NCBI GenBank assembly: GCA_902493585.1
Contig: CABUPZ010000024.1
Location: forward strand, 1-39,559
DNA: 39,559 nucleotides
Direction: 5' to 3'
Origin: an uncultured Fusicatenibacter sp.
Lineage (GTDB): Bacteria; Bacillota; Clostridia; Lachnospirales; Lachnospiraceae
The notes under the pieces are model-generated. The model was given only the letters and a program-made list of their open reading frames with translations. It had not been told where the DNA came from and searched no databases. The position numbers and the translations under genes were made by a program. Numbering within the stretch: the first letter of the stretch is position 1; each line of letters begins with the position of its first letter. Shown one piece after another: positions 31,719 through 39,559 of this stretch.

Positions 31719-34022
31719 TTACTCTCCAAACAGATCCGCAAGAATCTGTGCCGGTGTCATATTCCGGTAGCCGTCCGGATCTGCAAGTACCGAACTGCTC
31801 CAGGTAAAGTGATTGACGCCTGTCATATAACTCTTGCTCGCGATTTTGTTTCCATATCGCCCATATCCAACGGGATAGTATTTGCTCATATACTGTTTTG
31901 CCAGCCGAATCGCTTCGCTGTTTGTGCTTCCGCCGGATGATACGGTACCGCTGATCTGAACATACGGCGGAGTCGCGTGCATGATGACTGCACTTCCGTC
32001 GCTGCATTGTCCGATCACGATCCATACATGGCCGCTCATGCTGACCACGTCACCCGTCTGAAACTTCATCGAGGTATCGTTTTCCCGATAAGAGCCCCAG
32101 CCTTTCTGATAGTAATATCTTGGCGTAATTGTGGACGTTGTCGTTGCCCAGTCCTCCATAACCTGATGAACCGCCCAGCCTACATAGCCGGAACAGTCAA
32201 GTCCATTGCCGTACTCATAACGGTGCTGGGTGTAGTTATAATTCTTATCCTGAGAATTAAAGAATTTTTCCCACTGGGGATTGACCCCATAACGGGTCGC
32301 ATCGGCATCGTCATGGCCTCCGCCCCAGATATACAGAGTATTTCCTACCGGAAGAAGAGCATTTTTCAGGAAATTCTTTACGGTTTTGACTCCAACCTCC
32401 GCATCTACGTCTTGTTCTACCAGATGCCCCTGGGAATCAAACACATAGCTCACCCCGTCAATCACACAGGGGATGTTCATGGCAGCGCCCCAGTCACGGA
32501 AATAATAGGTATAGCCGTCCAGCTCATACCAGCCTCTTGCCATCTTGCAGTCGCTCTCAAAATAATAGGTATTCTCCCCATCGTAGAACAGGATGTCATG
32601 GAGCGCACCGCCCCAGTCGCGCAGATAATACCAGTCATTTCCTTCCTTATACCATTCTGCGGACTTCATGGTTCCGTCGGCATTCATGTAATACAAGTCG
32701 ATGCCGTCTTTCAGCCACTGTCCCTGTACACGTGAACCATCCGCATTGATATAATAGTAGACATCTCCCAGTTTCAGCCAGCCTTTTTGAAGATACAGCG
32801 CATACTGGTCATCGTAGTAATAAAACTTGTCCCCTTCCTGGGTCCATCCTTTGACAAGGGTTCCGTCGCTGTTTGCCTTATACCACTGATTGCCCACCTG
32901 GAACTTCATATCATACATCATGCCGCCCCAGCCGCGGAAATAATATCGGTTTCCTTCATAAGTGTAAAACTGGTCATGCAGCATTCCGCCCCAGTCGCGC
33001 AGATAGTACCAGTCGATACCATCCTGAAACCATTCTGCGGATTTCATGGTGCCATCATCATTCATGTAGTACCAGTCGTTTCCATCTTTCAGCCACTGTC
33101 CCTGCACACGGGAGCCGTCCGCATTCAGATAGTAATACGTTCCATTCAGGTTCAGCCAGCCTTTTTTTCTGTAGATACCTCCATCCGTCTGCTGGTAATA
33201 GTATTTCCCATCGATCAGAAGCCATCCGCCGCTGCTGACAACTCCCTTGCTGTCTGCCGTATACCATTTGCCGTTCACCTGGAAGGAAGCACTATACATC
33301 ATGCCGCCCCAGCCACGGAAATAATACGTATTTCCATTGTATGTGAAGAACTGGTCATGCAGCATTCCGCCCCAGTCGCGCAGATAATATGTATCAATTC
33401 CATCCCGGAACCACTCTGCAGACTTCATCGTTCCGTCGTCATTGAAATAATACCAGTCGTTCCCGTCCTTGAACCACTGTCCCCGAACCATCGTTCCGTC
33501 GTCCAGGTAATAATAATATTTCCCGTTGACCAGATTCCAGCCCGGTGTGAAATCCATCGGCTGTACCGGATCCGTTGGCTCCGGCGTTGCCGCTGTGTCC
33601 GGTGTCTCGGTGGAGGGTTCCGGTGCTTCTGTCGCCGTCGGTGTCTCGGTGGGACTTTCCGGTGCTTCTGCTGCCGGCGTCTCAGTGGGACTTTCCGGTG
33701 CTTCTGCTGCCGGCGTCTCAGTGGGACTTTCCGGTGCTCCTGCTGCCGGCGTCTCAGTGGGACTTTCCGGTGCTCCTGCTGCTGCCGCTGAAGGACTCGG
33801 CGCTGCAGCCGTTTTGGGAACTGCCGTATTCTGCTCCGGAAGCGGAGTATCTGCCGGACTCTTCTCCGATAGCTCTCTCTCCGCAGAAACGGAAACTACC
33901 GTGGATGAACTGCTCTGCATATCACCTGCACCAAAAGCCGGTACCGCTGCAGACAGAAAAATCGCCGCAGCGACAGACAATATGCCTCCCGCAAATAGCT
34001 TATTCAGTTTTTTGTTTCTCAT
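31719..34022 (-). CDS. Secreted cell-wall-binding-repeat protein with C-terminal NlpC/P60-like domain
   Basis: 767 residues. A signal peptide (about 1-31, ending near VPAFGAG) is followed by a Pro/Thr/Ala/Glu-rich spacer (about 60-150) with tandem APESPTETPAAE units. Next come about 18 aromatic choline/cell-wall-binding-type repeats (about 155-560) of the form DGxxYYxxxDGxM. They include three long supermodules starting GQWxKDG and ending in YYLRDWGG plus YYFRGWGG. The C-terminal 200 residues hold a peptidase of NlpC/P60 type with Cys610 in GLDCSGYVGWAV, His665 in SGHVWIVIG and His682 in MHATPP. It should bind the envelope and cut peptidoglycan or host-facing substrates. The start has AAGGGAG upstream, and it is monocistronic with its own promoter and terminator. 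Confidence 0.9.
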   Translation of the reverse strand: MRNKKLNKLFAGGILSVAAAIFLSAAVPAFGAGDMQSSSSTVVSVSAERELSEKSPADTPLPEQNTAVPKTAAAPSPSAAAAGAPESPTETPAAGAPESPTETPAAEAPESPTETPAAEAPESPTETPTATEAPEPSTETPDTAATPEPTDPVQPMDFTPGWNLVNGKYYYYLDDGTMVRGQWFKDGNDWYYFNDDGTMKSAEWFRDGIDTYYLRDWGGMLHDQFFTYNGNTYYFRGWGGMMYSASFQVNGKWYTADSKGVVSSGGWLLIDGKYYYQQTDGGIYRKKGWLNLNGTYYYLNADGSRVQGQWLKDGNDWYYMNDDGTMKSAEWFQDGIDWYYLRDWGGMLHDQFYTYEGNRYYFRGWGGMMYDMKFQVGNQWYKANSDGTLVKGWTQEGDKFYYYDDQYALYLQKGWLKLGDVYYYINADGSRVQGQWLKDGIDLYYMNADGTMKSAEWYKEGNDWYYLRDWGGALHDILFYDGENTYYFESDCKMARGWYELDGYTYYFRDWGAAMNIPCVIDGVSYVFDSQGHLVEQDVDAEVGVKTVKNFLKNALLPVGNTLYIWGGGHDDADATRYGVNPQWEKFFNSQDKNYNYTQHRYEYGNGLDCSGYVGWAVHQVMEDWATTTSTITPRYYYQKGWGSYRENDTSMKFQTGDVVSMSGHVWIVIGQCSDGSAVIMHATPPYVQISGTVSSGGSTNSEAIRLAKQYMSKYYPVGYGRYGNKIASKSYMTGVNHFTWSSSVLADPDGYRNMTPAQILADLFGE
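33640..33783 (-). repeat. Four tandem 36-bp repeats (12-residue Pro-rich units)
   Basis: Four nearly identical 36-bp copies begin at 33640, 33676, 33712 and 33748, and a decayed fifth lies at 33601-33639. They encode the APESPTETPAAE units in the spacer of the cell-wall protein. Near identity at DNA level, including silent positions, indicates recent expansion, so copy number probably varies among strains. Confidence 0.85.
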
Positions 34023-34087
34023 TCGTTACTCCCTTTTCTTCTCTCTACTCCTTTTCTCCCAGAACTGATTTTCATTGTACAAAGTCC

Positions 34088-34116
34088 AGTATAGACCGTT
34101 TCCACGGAAGTTTCAA
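34088..34116 (-). promoter_or_regulatory. Promoter of the cell-wall-binding protein gene
   Basis: Minus strand -35 TTGAAA (34116-34111), 17-base spacer, -10 TATACT (34093-34088), about 65 bases before the start. The spacer contains CCGT-GGAA-ACGG, a small inverted repeat. Further upstream AATACT-AA-AGTATT lies at 34146-34159. Confidence 0.75.
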
Positions 34117-34195
34117 CAAAAAAGCTAAAAAAACTATTTTTTTCCAATACTAAAGTATTATTCAAATGTATACTAAAAAAAGCGTCCTCTGAATA

Positions 34196-35134
34196 TTATC
34201 CTCTCTCCGGCGCTCGGTTGACCTGATAAATTCCGATACACACCAGCACCAGCGCCACAAGCCCCTGAAAACTGAATGCCTGATTTTTTTCATTTAATAT
34301 CAGCGCCGACAGCACCACCCCGCAGACAGGATTCATAAAACCGAAGACCGAGACCTTGCTGACCGGATTGAATTTCAGCAGAATGCTCCAAAGCGTATAG
34401 GCCACCGCGGAGATCATCGCCATATAGAGCAAAAGTCCTGTGGATGCCACGGTAAAGCCATGGACTCTGCCGCCCATTGCCAGACCGCAGACGGTCAGCA
34501 CAATCCCTCCCAGCAGGAACTGATAACCGCTGAGAGCCACCGGATCTTCCCTGGCAGAATATTTTTTCACCAGTACAGAGGAAAAAGCATAGGCAAGCGC
34601 TGAAAACAGGATAAATCCTTCTCCTGTCAGACGCAGTCCTCCTTCCATTCCTATGCCGGTCAGATTGATGATCACTACTCCGGCAAATCCCAGAATACAT
34701 CCGGTGACCTTCGGTACAGTCAGCTTTTCATAATGAAACAGCAGGCTGGCGATCAGGATGGAAAAAAATACGTTGGACGCCACCAGGATCGAAGATTTCA
34801 CTCCCGTCGTATTGGCAAGTCCCACATAAAAAAAGAGGTACTGGAGAACCGTCTGCACCATCGCAAGCTTTCCTACCATTCCAAGAGAACGCTTCTTGGG
34901 ACACAGAAACTTTCTGTTCACGATACTTCCGATCCCGATGACCAGGACACCCGCCAGAGCAAAGCGCATTCCCGCGAATACGATCTGGCTTGCCACATCC
35001 TCCGACGCGATGGAAAACAACTCATACCCTACCTTTACACATGGAAACGCGCTGCCCCACAACGCACAGCATAAAAACGCCGTCAGACATACCACCCAGG
35101 TTCTGGTCAGCAAATTTGTTTGTTTCTGATTCAC
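34196..35134 (-). CDS. EamA/DMT family transporter
   Basis: 312 residues with ten membrane spans in two EamA repeats. The first repeat begins VVCLTAFLCCALWGSAFPCVKVGYELF and continues to RFALAGVLVIG; the second includes LTGEGFILFSALAYAFSSVLVKKYSARED and ends FMNPVCGVVLSALILNEKN. These drug/metabolite transporters usually export amino acids or metabolites. It starts at GTG (35134) with AAGGAAAG upstream; no ATG fits. It is a single gene between fhs and the cell-wall protein. Substrate not predictable. Confidence 0.88.
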   Translation of the reverse strand: MNQKQTNLLTRTWVVCLTAFLCCALWGSAFPCVKVGYELFSIASEDVASQIVFAGMRFALAGVLVIGIGSIVNRKFLCPKKRSLGMVGKLAMVQTVLQYLFFYVGLANTTGVKSSILVASNVFFSILIASLLFHYEKLTVPKVTGCILGFAGVVIINLTGIGMEGGLRLTGEGFILFSALAYAFSSVLVKKYSAREDPVALSGYQFLLGGIVLTVCGLAMGGRVHGFTVASTGLLLYMAMISAVAYTLWSILLKFNPVSKVSVFGFMNPVCGVVLSALILNEKNQAFSFQGLVALVLVCIGIYQVNRAPERG

Positions 35135-35176
35135 ACTTCTTTCCTTCCTTTCTGTTCTCTGTCTCCGGAGAACATC

Positions 35177-35240
35177 TGAAAATTGCTTCCCCGCAAAATG
35201 GTGCGTACCGATTGCAGAAATAAATTTTCAAACACGCTCC
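35177..35240 (-). repeat. Dispersed motif copy 6 inside an inverted-repeat unit
   Basis: GGAGCGTGTTTGAAAATT (35240-35223, minus strand) is a near-consensus copy of the motif. Its AATTTTCA core (35223-35230) is answered by TGAAAATT at 35177-35184. Together they bracket a 64-bp unit containing GGTACGCACC. The unit lies just upstream of the EamA gene and looks like a REP-type or small mobile repeat. Confidence 0.5.
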
Positions 35241-35249
35241 GGCACTCAA

Positions 35250-35275
35250 ATACCCCGCAGCAAGCTGCGGGGTAT
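35250..35275 (-). terminator. Perfect 12-bp palindrome, probable terminator of fhs
   Basis: ATACCCCGCAGC (35250-35261) and GCTGCGGGGTAT (35264-35275) pair without mismatch around two bases. On the minus strand only a short T-run (ATTTG) follows, so termination strength is uncertain. The same stem sequence is, to my recollection, widespread in Lachnospiraceae genomes. A weaker stem (CGGGAA/TTCCCG) lies at 35292-35327 nearer the fhs stop. Confidence 0.6.
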
Positions 35276-35367
35276 CAAATTAGTTGCCAGACGGGAATTT
35301 CCTACAACAAGTCAGGACTTCCCGCCGCAGCAGTCTTATTCAGTATATGACTGATCTCCAAACCCTT

Positions 35368-37056
35368 TTAGAACAGTCCGGAAATCTTTCCGTTCTCATC
35401 AACATCGATGCGAACTGCAGCCGGAACTTTCGGCAGACCCGGCATAGTCATGATCTCGCCGGTCAGAGCTACGATAAAGCCTGCGCCTGCGGAAATCTTC
35501 AGGTTGCGTACCGTTACTTCGAAATCGGTCGGAGCGCCCAGCTTTGTCTGGTCGTCGGTCAGGCTGTACTGTGTCTTCGCAACACAGATCGGGCAGTTGC
35601 CGAATCCCAGGTCTTCCAGCTGTTTTGCCTGCTTCTGTGCGTTTGCAGTCAGAACAACTCTCTTTCCGCCGTATACTTTCTGTACGATCTGGTTCAGTTT
35701 ATCCTCAATGCTGCCTTCCAGCTCGTAGGAATAGGTAAATCCATCGTTCGGCTCTTCGCACAGACGAATGACTTCCTCTGCCAGAGCGATGCCGCCTTCG
35801 CCGCCCTTCGCCCATACTTCAGACAGCGCAACGTTTACGCCCAGTTCTTTACATTTTGCTTCTACCAGATCAAGCTCTGCCTTGGTATCGGTCGGGAATG
35901 CATTGATCGCAACAACACACGGCAGATGGTATACGTTTCTGATATTGCTTACATGTTTCAGCAGGTTCGGCATACCTTTTTCCAGCGCCTCAAGGTTCTC
36001 ATTGTTCAGCTCCGCTTTCGGAACGCCGCCATTGTATTTCAGCGCTCTTACGGTCGCTACGATAACAACTGCATTCGGTTTCAGGCCTGCCATACGGCAT
36101 TTGATATCCAGGAACTTCTCAGCGCCCAGATCTGCGCCGAATCCAGCCTCGGTGATCGCATAATCGCCAAGTTTCAGAGCCATCTTTGTGGCTGTTACAG
36201 AGTTACATCCGTGAGCGATATTTGCGAATGGTCCGCCGTGTACGATCGCCGGTACATGCTCCAGAGTCTGTACCAGGTTTGGTTTCAGAGCATCTTTCAG
36301 CAGTGCGCACATTGCGCCTTCTGCGTGAAGGTCACCTGCGGTAACCGGTTTCTGCTCGGAAACTTTTCCGTAAGTATATCCGATGATAATTCTGGACAGT
36401 CTTTCTTTCAGATCCTTGATATCGTTTGCCAGACACAGAACAGCCATGATCTCGGAAGCAACAGTGATATCATATCCGTCTTCTCTCGGCATTCCGTTGG
36501 TTCTTCCGCCAAGTCCGTCTACCACATTTCGAAGCTGACGGTCGTTCATATCCACACATCTTCTCCATGTGATCTTACGCGGGTCGATGTTCAGCTCATT
36601 GCCCTGGAAAATATGGTTATCAATCATCGCTGCCAGCAGGTTGTTTGCCGCGCCGATCGCATGGAAGTCACCGGTGAAATGCAGGTTGATGTCTTCCATA
36701 GGAACAACCTGTGCGTATCCGCCGCCGGCTGCACCGCCCTTAACGCCGAATACCGGTCCAAGGGATGGCTCACGAAGCGCTACCATAACGTTCTTTCCAA
36801 GCTTCTGCATAGCGTCTGCCAGACCTACGGTGGTCGTGGTCTTTCCTTCTCCTGCCGGAGTCGGGTTGATCGCTGTTACCAGAATCAGTTTTCCGTCCTT
36901 TTTATCTGTCTTCTTCAGGAAATTGTAATCGATCTTCGCTTTGTACTTTCCGTACTGCTCCAGGTATTCCTCGTCAATACCTGCTTTCTCCGCGATTTTG
37001 GTAATCGGCTCCATGGTACATTCCTGTGCAATTTCAATGTCTGATTTGTAGCCCAT
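35368..37056 (-). CDS. fhs: Formate-tetrahydrofolate ligase
   Basis: 562 residues, the standard length. It makes 10-formyltetrahydrofolate from formate, tetrahydrofolate and ATP, feeding purine synthesis and, in acetogens, the methyl branch of the Wood-Ljungdahl pathway. Motifs include the P-loop TPAGEGKTTTT (about 66-76), REPSLGPVFGVKGGAAGGGYAQ of the family, DINLHFTGDFHAIGAANNLL and WRRCVDMNDRQLR. FANIAHGCNSV is present as well. Cytoplasmic. The start has AGGAGAAGG upstream. A ZTP riboswitch and terminator control the leader, linking expression to purine-pathway one-carbon shortage. No other Wood-Ljungdahl genes lie in the window. Confidence 0.97.
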   Translation of the reverse strand: MGYKSDIEIAQECTMEPITKIAEKAGIDEEYLEQYGKYKAKIDYNFLKKTDKKDGKLILVTAINPTPAGEGKTTTTVGLADAMQKLGKNVMVALREPSLGPVFGVKGGAAGGGYAQVVPMEDINLHFTGDFHAIGAANNLLAAMIDNHIFQGNELNIDPRKITWRRCVDMNDRQLRNVVDGLGGRTNGMPREDGYDITVASEIMAVLCLANDIKDLKERLSRIIIGYTYGKVSEQKPVTAGDLHAEGAMCALLKDALKPNLVQTLEHVPAIVHGGPFANIAHGCNSVTATKMALKLGDYAITEAGFGADLGAEKFLDIKCRMAGLKPNAVVIVATVRALKYNGGVPKAELNNENLEALEKGMPNLLKHVSNIRNVYHLPCVVAINAFPTDTKAELDLVEAKCKELGVNVALSEVWAKGGEGGIALAEEVIRLCEEPNDGFTYSYELEGSIEDKLNQIVQKVYGGKRVVLTANAQKQAKQLEDLGFGNCPICVAKTQYSLTDDQTKLGAPTDFEVTVRNLKISAGAGFIVALTGEIMTMPGLPKVPAAVRIDVDENGKISGLF

Positions 37057-37092
37057 AGTTATCCTTCTCCTTTCATTGTCCGCTTTAATGAC

Positions 37093-37133
37093 GAAAAAAA
37101 TAGCAACAAATGTAAAGCTGTTACACTTGTTGC
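37093..37133 (-). terminator. Riboswitch-controlled terminator upstream of fhs
   Basis: On the minus strand GCAACAAGTGTAA pairs with TTACATTTGTTGC (one G-T pair) and is followed by TATTTTTTT. The 5' arm shares its first bases with the 3' end of the ZTP aptamer (TGGGCA), so aptamer folding and terminator formation should be mutually exclusive. Confidence 0.85.
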
Positions 37134-37205
37134 CCAGACGGTCGGCATTTTCTGAGATTCTGCCTCCCCCAGTGGTTTTTCCACGTTATTTCCGTCAGTC
37201 AACAG
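37130..37205 (-). promoter_or_regulatory. ZTP/ZMP riboswitch (pfl motif)
   Basis: Minus strand: P1 is formed by TGACGG (37197-37192) and CCGTC near 37141-37137. An internal hairpin GTGG-AAAAA-CCAC follows, then GGGGGAGGCA and TGCCGACCGTCTGGGC. The conserved GGGGGAGGC and CCGACCGYCTGGGCA blocks are the hallmark of the pfl RNA. That RNA senses ZTP or ZMP (AICAR), which build up when 10-formyl-tetrahydrofolate is scarce, and usually turns on one-carbon genes such as fhs. With the overlapping terminator this reads as a transcriptional ON switch. Recognition is by motif, without a covariance search. Confidence 0.88.
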
Positions 37206-37225
37206 AACTCCTTTGTTATGAGGTC

Positions 37226-37254
37226 ATTTTATCACACCTAGTCAAATGTTTCAA
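37226..37254 (-). promoter_or_regulatory. Promoter of fhs
   Basis: Minus strand -35 TTGAAA (37254-37249), 17-base spacer, -10 TAAAAT (37231-37226). Transcription would begin just before the riboswitch. Confidence 0.7.
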
Positions 37255-37451
37255 TTAATAAATAAAAATTTAACAATTTTTAGGCAACATGTGAAAACAT
37301 TCTCTGAATCTTTGTCTATTTTGAAACTGGTATAAGTCACGGAAAAATAAATATCTGGCCAGATGGCGCAGAATGCTTCTTGATTTTCTGAATGGAAATT
37401 AGTTTATTTTGATGAAAATAGCAGATTTTTTTGTCTGTTATGCACAAGTTG

Positions 37452-37481
37452 TTGATGTTTTACGTTCAGTTATGGTATACT
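37452..37481 (+). promoter_or_regulatory. Promoter facing the broken GH3 gene
   Basis: Plus strand -35 TTGATG (37452-37457), 18-base spacer, extended -10 TGG-TATACT (hexamer 37476-37481). The leader contains the stem CCGCAG/CTGCGG (37498-37503 with 37520-37525). The gap from 37255 to 37451 is AT-rich with nothing else recognised. Confidence 0.65.
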
Positions 37482-37554
37482 TATAGATACATAACAACCG
37501 CAGTTTTGCCTGATGACAGCTGCGGATTAACGATGAAAGGAGTGTATCTATCAT

Positions 37555-38791
37555 ATGGAACAAAAGCAGATTGTCGCCCGCACGAAAGGTGTGCTGGAAG
37601 TGGACGGCCTGCGTTTTAAGGATCTGGATGGTACCGGTGAACTGAAACCTTATGAGGATTGGCGTCTTTCGCCGGAAGAACGTGCCTTCTCCTTGTCGGA
37701 CGTATGACCGACGAGGAGAAGGCAGGCATGCTGATCATCAACAGCCAGCCGATGGGTATCTCTTCCAAGCCCGGACAGCCTACCAGCCATAACGGTGTTC
37801 TCGCCGAGGCCCACGAAGAAGTTATGATGCGCGGTCATAAAAATATGCAGTATCCGACCACCTACAAGCTCGCCACCCGCCACATCCGCCACTTTATTGT
37901 CCGTGAAAACGCTTCCGCCAGCCAGCTGGCTGAGTGGGTAAATGCGATGCAGGAAGTGTGTGAGGGCACACGGCTGGGTATCCCCTGCCTGGTTACCGCA
38001 AATTCGAAAAATGAAAGCTCGGATGTACATTACAGCGCCGAGGAGGAAAACAATAAGTTTACAACGTTCCCCGGTACCCTGGGACTTGCCGCTTCCAGAG
38101 ATATGGATCTGATCGACCGGTTTGCCCAGATTGTCCATGACGAGTTTTATGCGGCAAATATCCGCAAAGGTTACATGTACATGGCGGACTGTGCCACAGA
38201 TCCCCGCTGGTTCCGTACCTACGGTACGTTCGGCGAGGAACCGGAACTGATCAGTGAGATCATCACACGTGTGATCCGCGGGATTCAGGGAGAGCAGGTG
38301 GATGAAAACAGCATCGCTCTTACCACGATGCAGATATCGCACTCCTGCTCCTGAAACCTGCCAGCGGCAGCTATTTCGCTGCAACGGAAGGGTATCTGGA
38401 ACTGAATCTGTGCAAGGAAACAGGAATTGATGTAGAACATATCCGCGCGATCCGCGATGCAGTGCCCCAGGTCATCCTGCATGTCAATCTGAACCTGCCG
38501 TATCTGCTTGCCAATGTGGAACCGCTGGCAGATGCCATCACGGTAGGATTTGACACCTTCTCCAAGGCGGCGATCGATGTCATCAGCGGCGCAGCGGAAC
38601 CGACAGGACGGATGCCGATCACCCTGCCCGGCAGCGACGCAGCCATCGCGGTCGACGAGAACGGCGTGTGCGCAAGCCCCAACGATGTACCTGGTTATGA
38701 CAAGGCAAAATATATGAAAGACGGCCTTACTTATGCATACCGGGACAGCGACGGCAACGAATACCTGTACGGCTTCGGCCTTACTTATTAA
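37555..38791 (+). pseudogene. GH3 glycosidase gene, frameshifted and internally deleted
   Basis: The gene starts at an ATG (37555) with AAAGGAG upstream and reads MEQKQIVARTKG, GLRFKDLDGTGELKPYEDWR and LSPEERA. Near 37685-37700 the frame shifts. The GH3 barrel continues in a second frame (RMTDEEKAGML, IPCLVTANSKN, TFPGTLGLAASRDMDL, DPRWFRTYGTFGE) and ends at a TGA at 38352-38354. Near 38330 the sequence jumps from ENSIALTT to ADIALLLLKPASGSYF, a piece of the C-terminal GH3 domain in a third frame, which ends YLYGFGLTY and stops at 38791. Family proteins have KHFPGG and the catalytic SDS/SDW region between these points, so several hundred residues, including the nucleophile Asp, are missing. 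Inactive relic; promoter and ribosome site remain. Confidence 0.88.
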
Positions 38792-38827
38792 AAACTCACC
38801 TGACAAAAGCAAAGGAGGAATCATTGA

Positions 38828-39559
38828 ATGGTAGATTTAAAAGCAAAACCGTATTACCTTTCTGACGAAGACATCAAATGGGTGGAGGACACCATCGCAG
38901 GAATGACCGACGAGGAAAAAGTCGGACAGCTGTTTGTAAACATGGTAACCGATTTTACTCCGGAAGGAATCAAGAAAGTGGCTGACACTTATCATCCGGG
39001 CGCACTCCGTTACCACAACAAATCCGCAGAAGAACTCTGGGATATGGTAAACACCTTCCAGAACTGCAGCAAAATCCCGCTTCTGGTCGCTTCCAACTGT
39101 GAGGCCGGCGGAAACGGCGGCGTCGGCGGCGGTACCGGCGTATCCTGCGGCGCAGCGACAGCAGCTTCCCGCAATCCTGACGTTGCATACAAGGCTGCAA
39201 AAGTCGGCGGCACCGAGGCGATGGCGATCGGCTCCAACTGGAATTTCGCTCCGATCGTTGACCTTCTGCAGAACTGGCGCAACACCATCGTACAGACACG
39301 TTCTTTCTGTGCAGATCCGGACCGCACCATCGAGTATGCAAAAGCGTTCATCAAAGGTACCGAAGAATGCGACATGGCTACCACCATCAAACACTTCCCG
39401 GGTGACGGAACCGAGGAAAACGACCAGCATCTGATGATGGGCGTCAACGATCTGGACTGCGACACCTGGATGGAGACATTCGGAAAGGTATACAAAGAGC
39501 TGATCGACGCAGGCGTTAAGACCATTATGGCAGGCCACATCGCTCAGCCGGCATGGCAG
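38828..39559 (+). CDS. GH3 family glycosidase, N-terminal part (runs off the window)
   Basis: 244 codons from the ATG at 38828 (AAAGGAGG nine bases upstream), open to the right edge. The barrel shows MTDEEKVGQLFVNM, IPLLVASNCEAGGNG, NWNFAPIVDLLQNWRN and TIKHFPGDGTEENDQHL. The last has Lys188-His189 and the Asp199/His201 pair, which resembles the catalytic Asp-His dyad of NagZ-type beta-N-acetylhexosaminidases (KHFPGHGxxxxDSH). Closely related GH3 enzymes without hexosaminidase activity exist, so specificity is open. No signal peptide. It follows the broken GH3 gene by 36 bases, probably in one transcript from the promoter at 37452. Confidence 0.88.
   Translation, partial: MVDLKAKPYYLSDEDIKWVEDTIAGMTDEEKVGQLFVNMVTDFTPEGIKKVADTYHPGALRYHNKSAEELWDMVNTFQNCSKIPLLVASNCEAGGNGGVGGGTGVSCGAATAASRNPDVAYKAAKVGGTEAMAIGSNWNFAPIVDLLQNWRNTIVQTRSFCADPDRTIEYAKAFIKGTEECDMATTIKHFPGDGTEENDQHLMMGVNDLDCDTWMETFGKVYKELIDAGVKTIMAGHIAQPAWQ

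Noticed and set aside
32787..34068. Plus-strand open frames (334 and 180 codons) with repeats across the cell-wall protein
   Set aside because: Their repetitive look is the mirror of the minus-strand Pro-rich and aromatic repeats.
35284..37044. 586-codon open frame on the plus strand across fhs
   Set aside because: It is antisense to a fully recognisable fhs gene, has no ribosome site or family motifs, and arises from codon bias.
1..39559. CRISPR array, tRNA or rRNA
   Set aside because: No regularly spaced direct repeats, no T-arm GGTTCGAATC-type sequences and no rRNA-like stretches were found on reading both strands.

Overview
The window looks like a chromosomal segment of a Gram-positive anaerobe of the Bacillota, most likely family Lachnospiraceae. 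This rests on the gene families and their style: YesM/YesN-type regulators, LplABC-type sugar transport, a ZTP riboswitch in front of formate-tetrahydrofolate ligase, a PcsB-like NlpC/P60 protein, YfhO, TnpV and strong AGGAGG ribosome sites. The genus cannot be fixed by eye. Nearly all genes to 37.1 kb are on the minus strand; the last 2 kb run on the plus strand. No rRNA, tRNA or CRISPR array was seen.

Region 1 (1-1.87 kb) is mobile-element debris: the first codons of a replication-initiator-like gene, tnpV, an ISL3-type transposase fragment, an IstB (IS21) fragment, and a possible 165-bp element with 12-bp terminal inverted repeats. Region 2 (1.87-14.1 kb) is one carbohydrate locus read on the minus strand: histidine kinase, AraC-type response regulator, solute-binding lipoprotein, two permeases, a GH3 glycosidase and two type B carboxylesterases. 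The kinase and regulator probably sense an extracellular glycan and switch on the transporter. The GH3 enzyme and esterases, which lack visible signal peptides, would then de-esterify and hydrolyse the imported oligosaccharide. No ATPase is encoded here; this transporter class normally borrows a shared MsmX-type one.

Region 3 (14.1-15.8 kb) holds a transposase tail with a possible structured RNA and a crippled IS3/IS150-type copy whose end supplies the stop codon of the neighbouring MATE gene. Region 4 (15.8-24.5 kb) has two MATE exporters, a leaderless von Willebrand A protein on the plus strand, a Gfo/Idh/MocA oxidoreductase, a HipA-like fragment, a YtcJ-type amidohydrolase and a HAD hydrolase. 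Region 5 (24.6-37.3 kb) holds YfhO, a coiled-coil NlpC/P60 hydrolase, a nucleoside-salvage set (cdd, deoC, BMP-type lipoprotein), a repeat-rich cell-wall-binding NlpC/P60 protein, an EamA transporter and fhs with its riboswitch.

Region 6 (37.4-39.56 kb, plus strand) has a promoter driving a GH3 gene broken by a frameshift and a large internal deletion, followed by a second GH3 gene, apparently intact, that runs off the window. Several short palindromes and a recurring 17-18 bp motif are scattered between genes in the right-hand two thirds.
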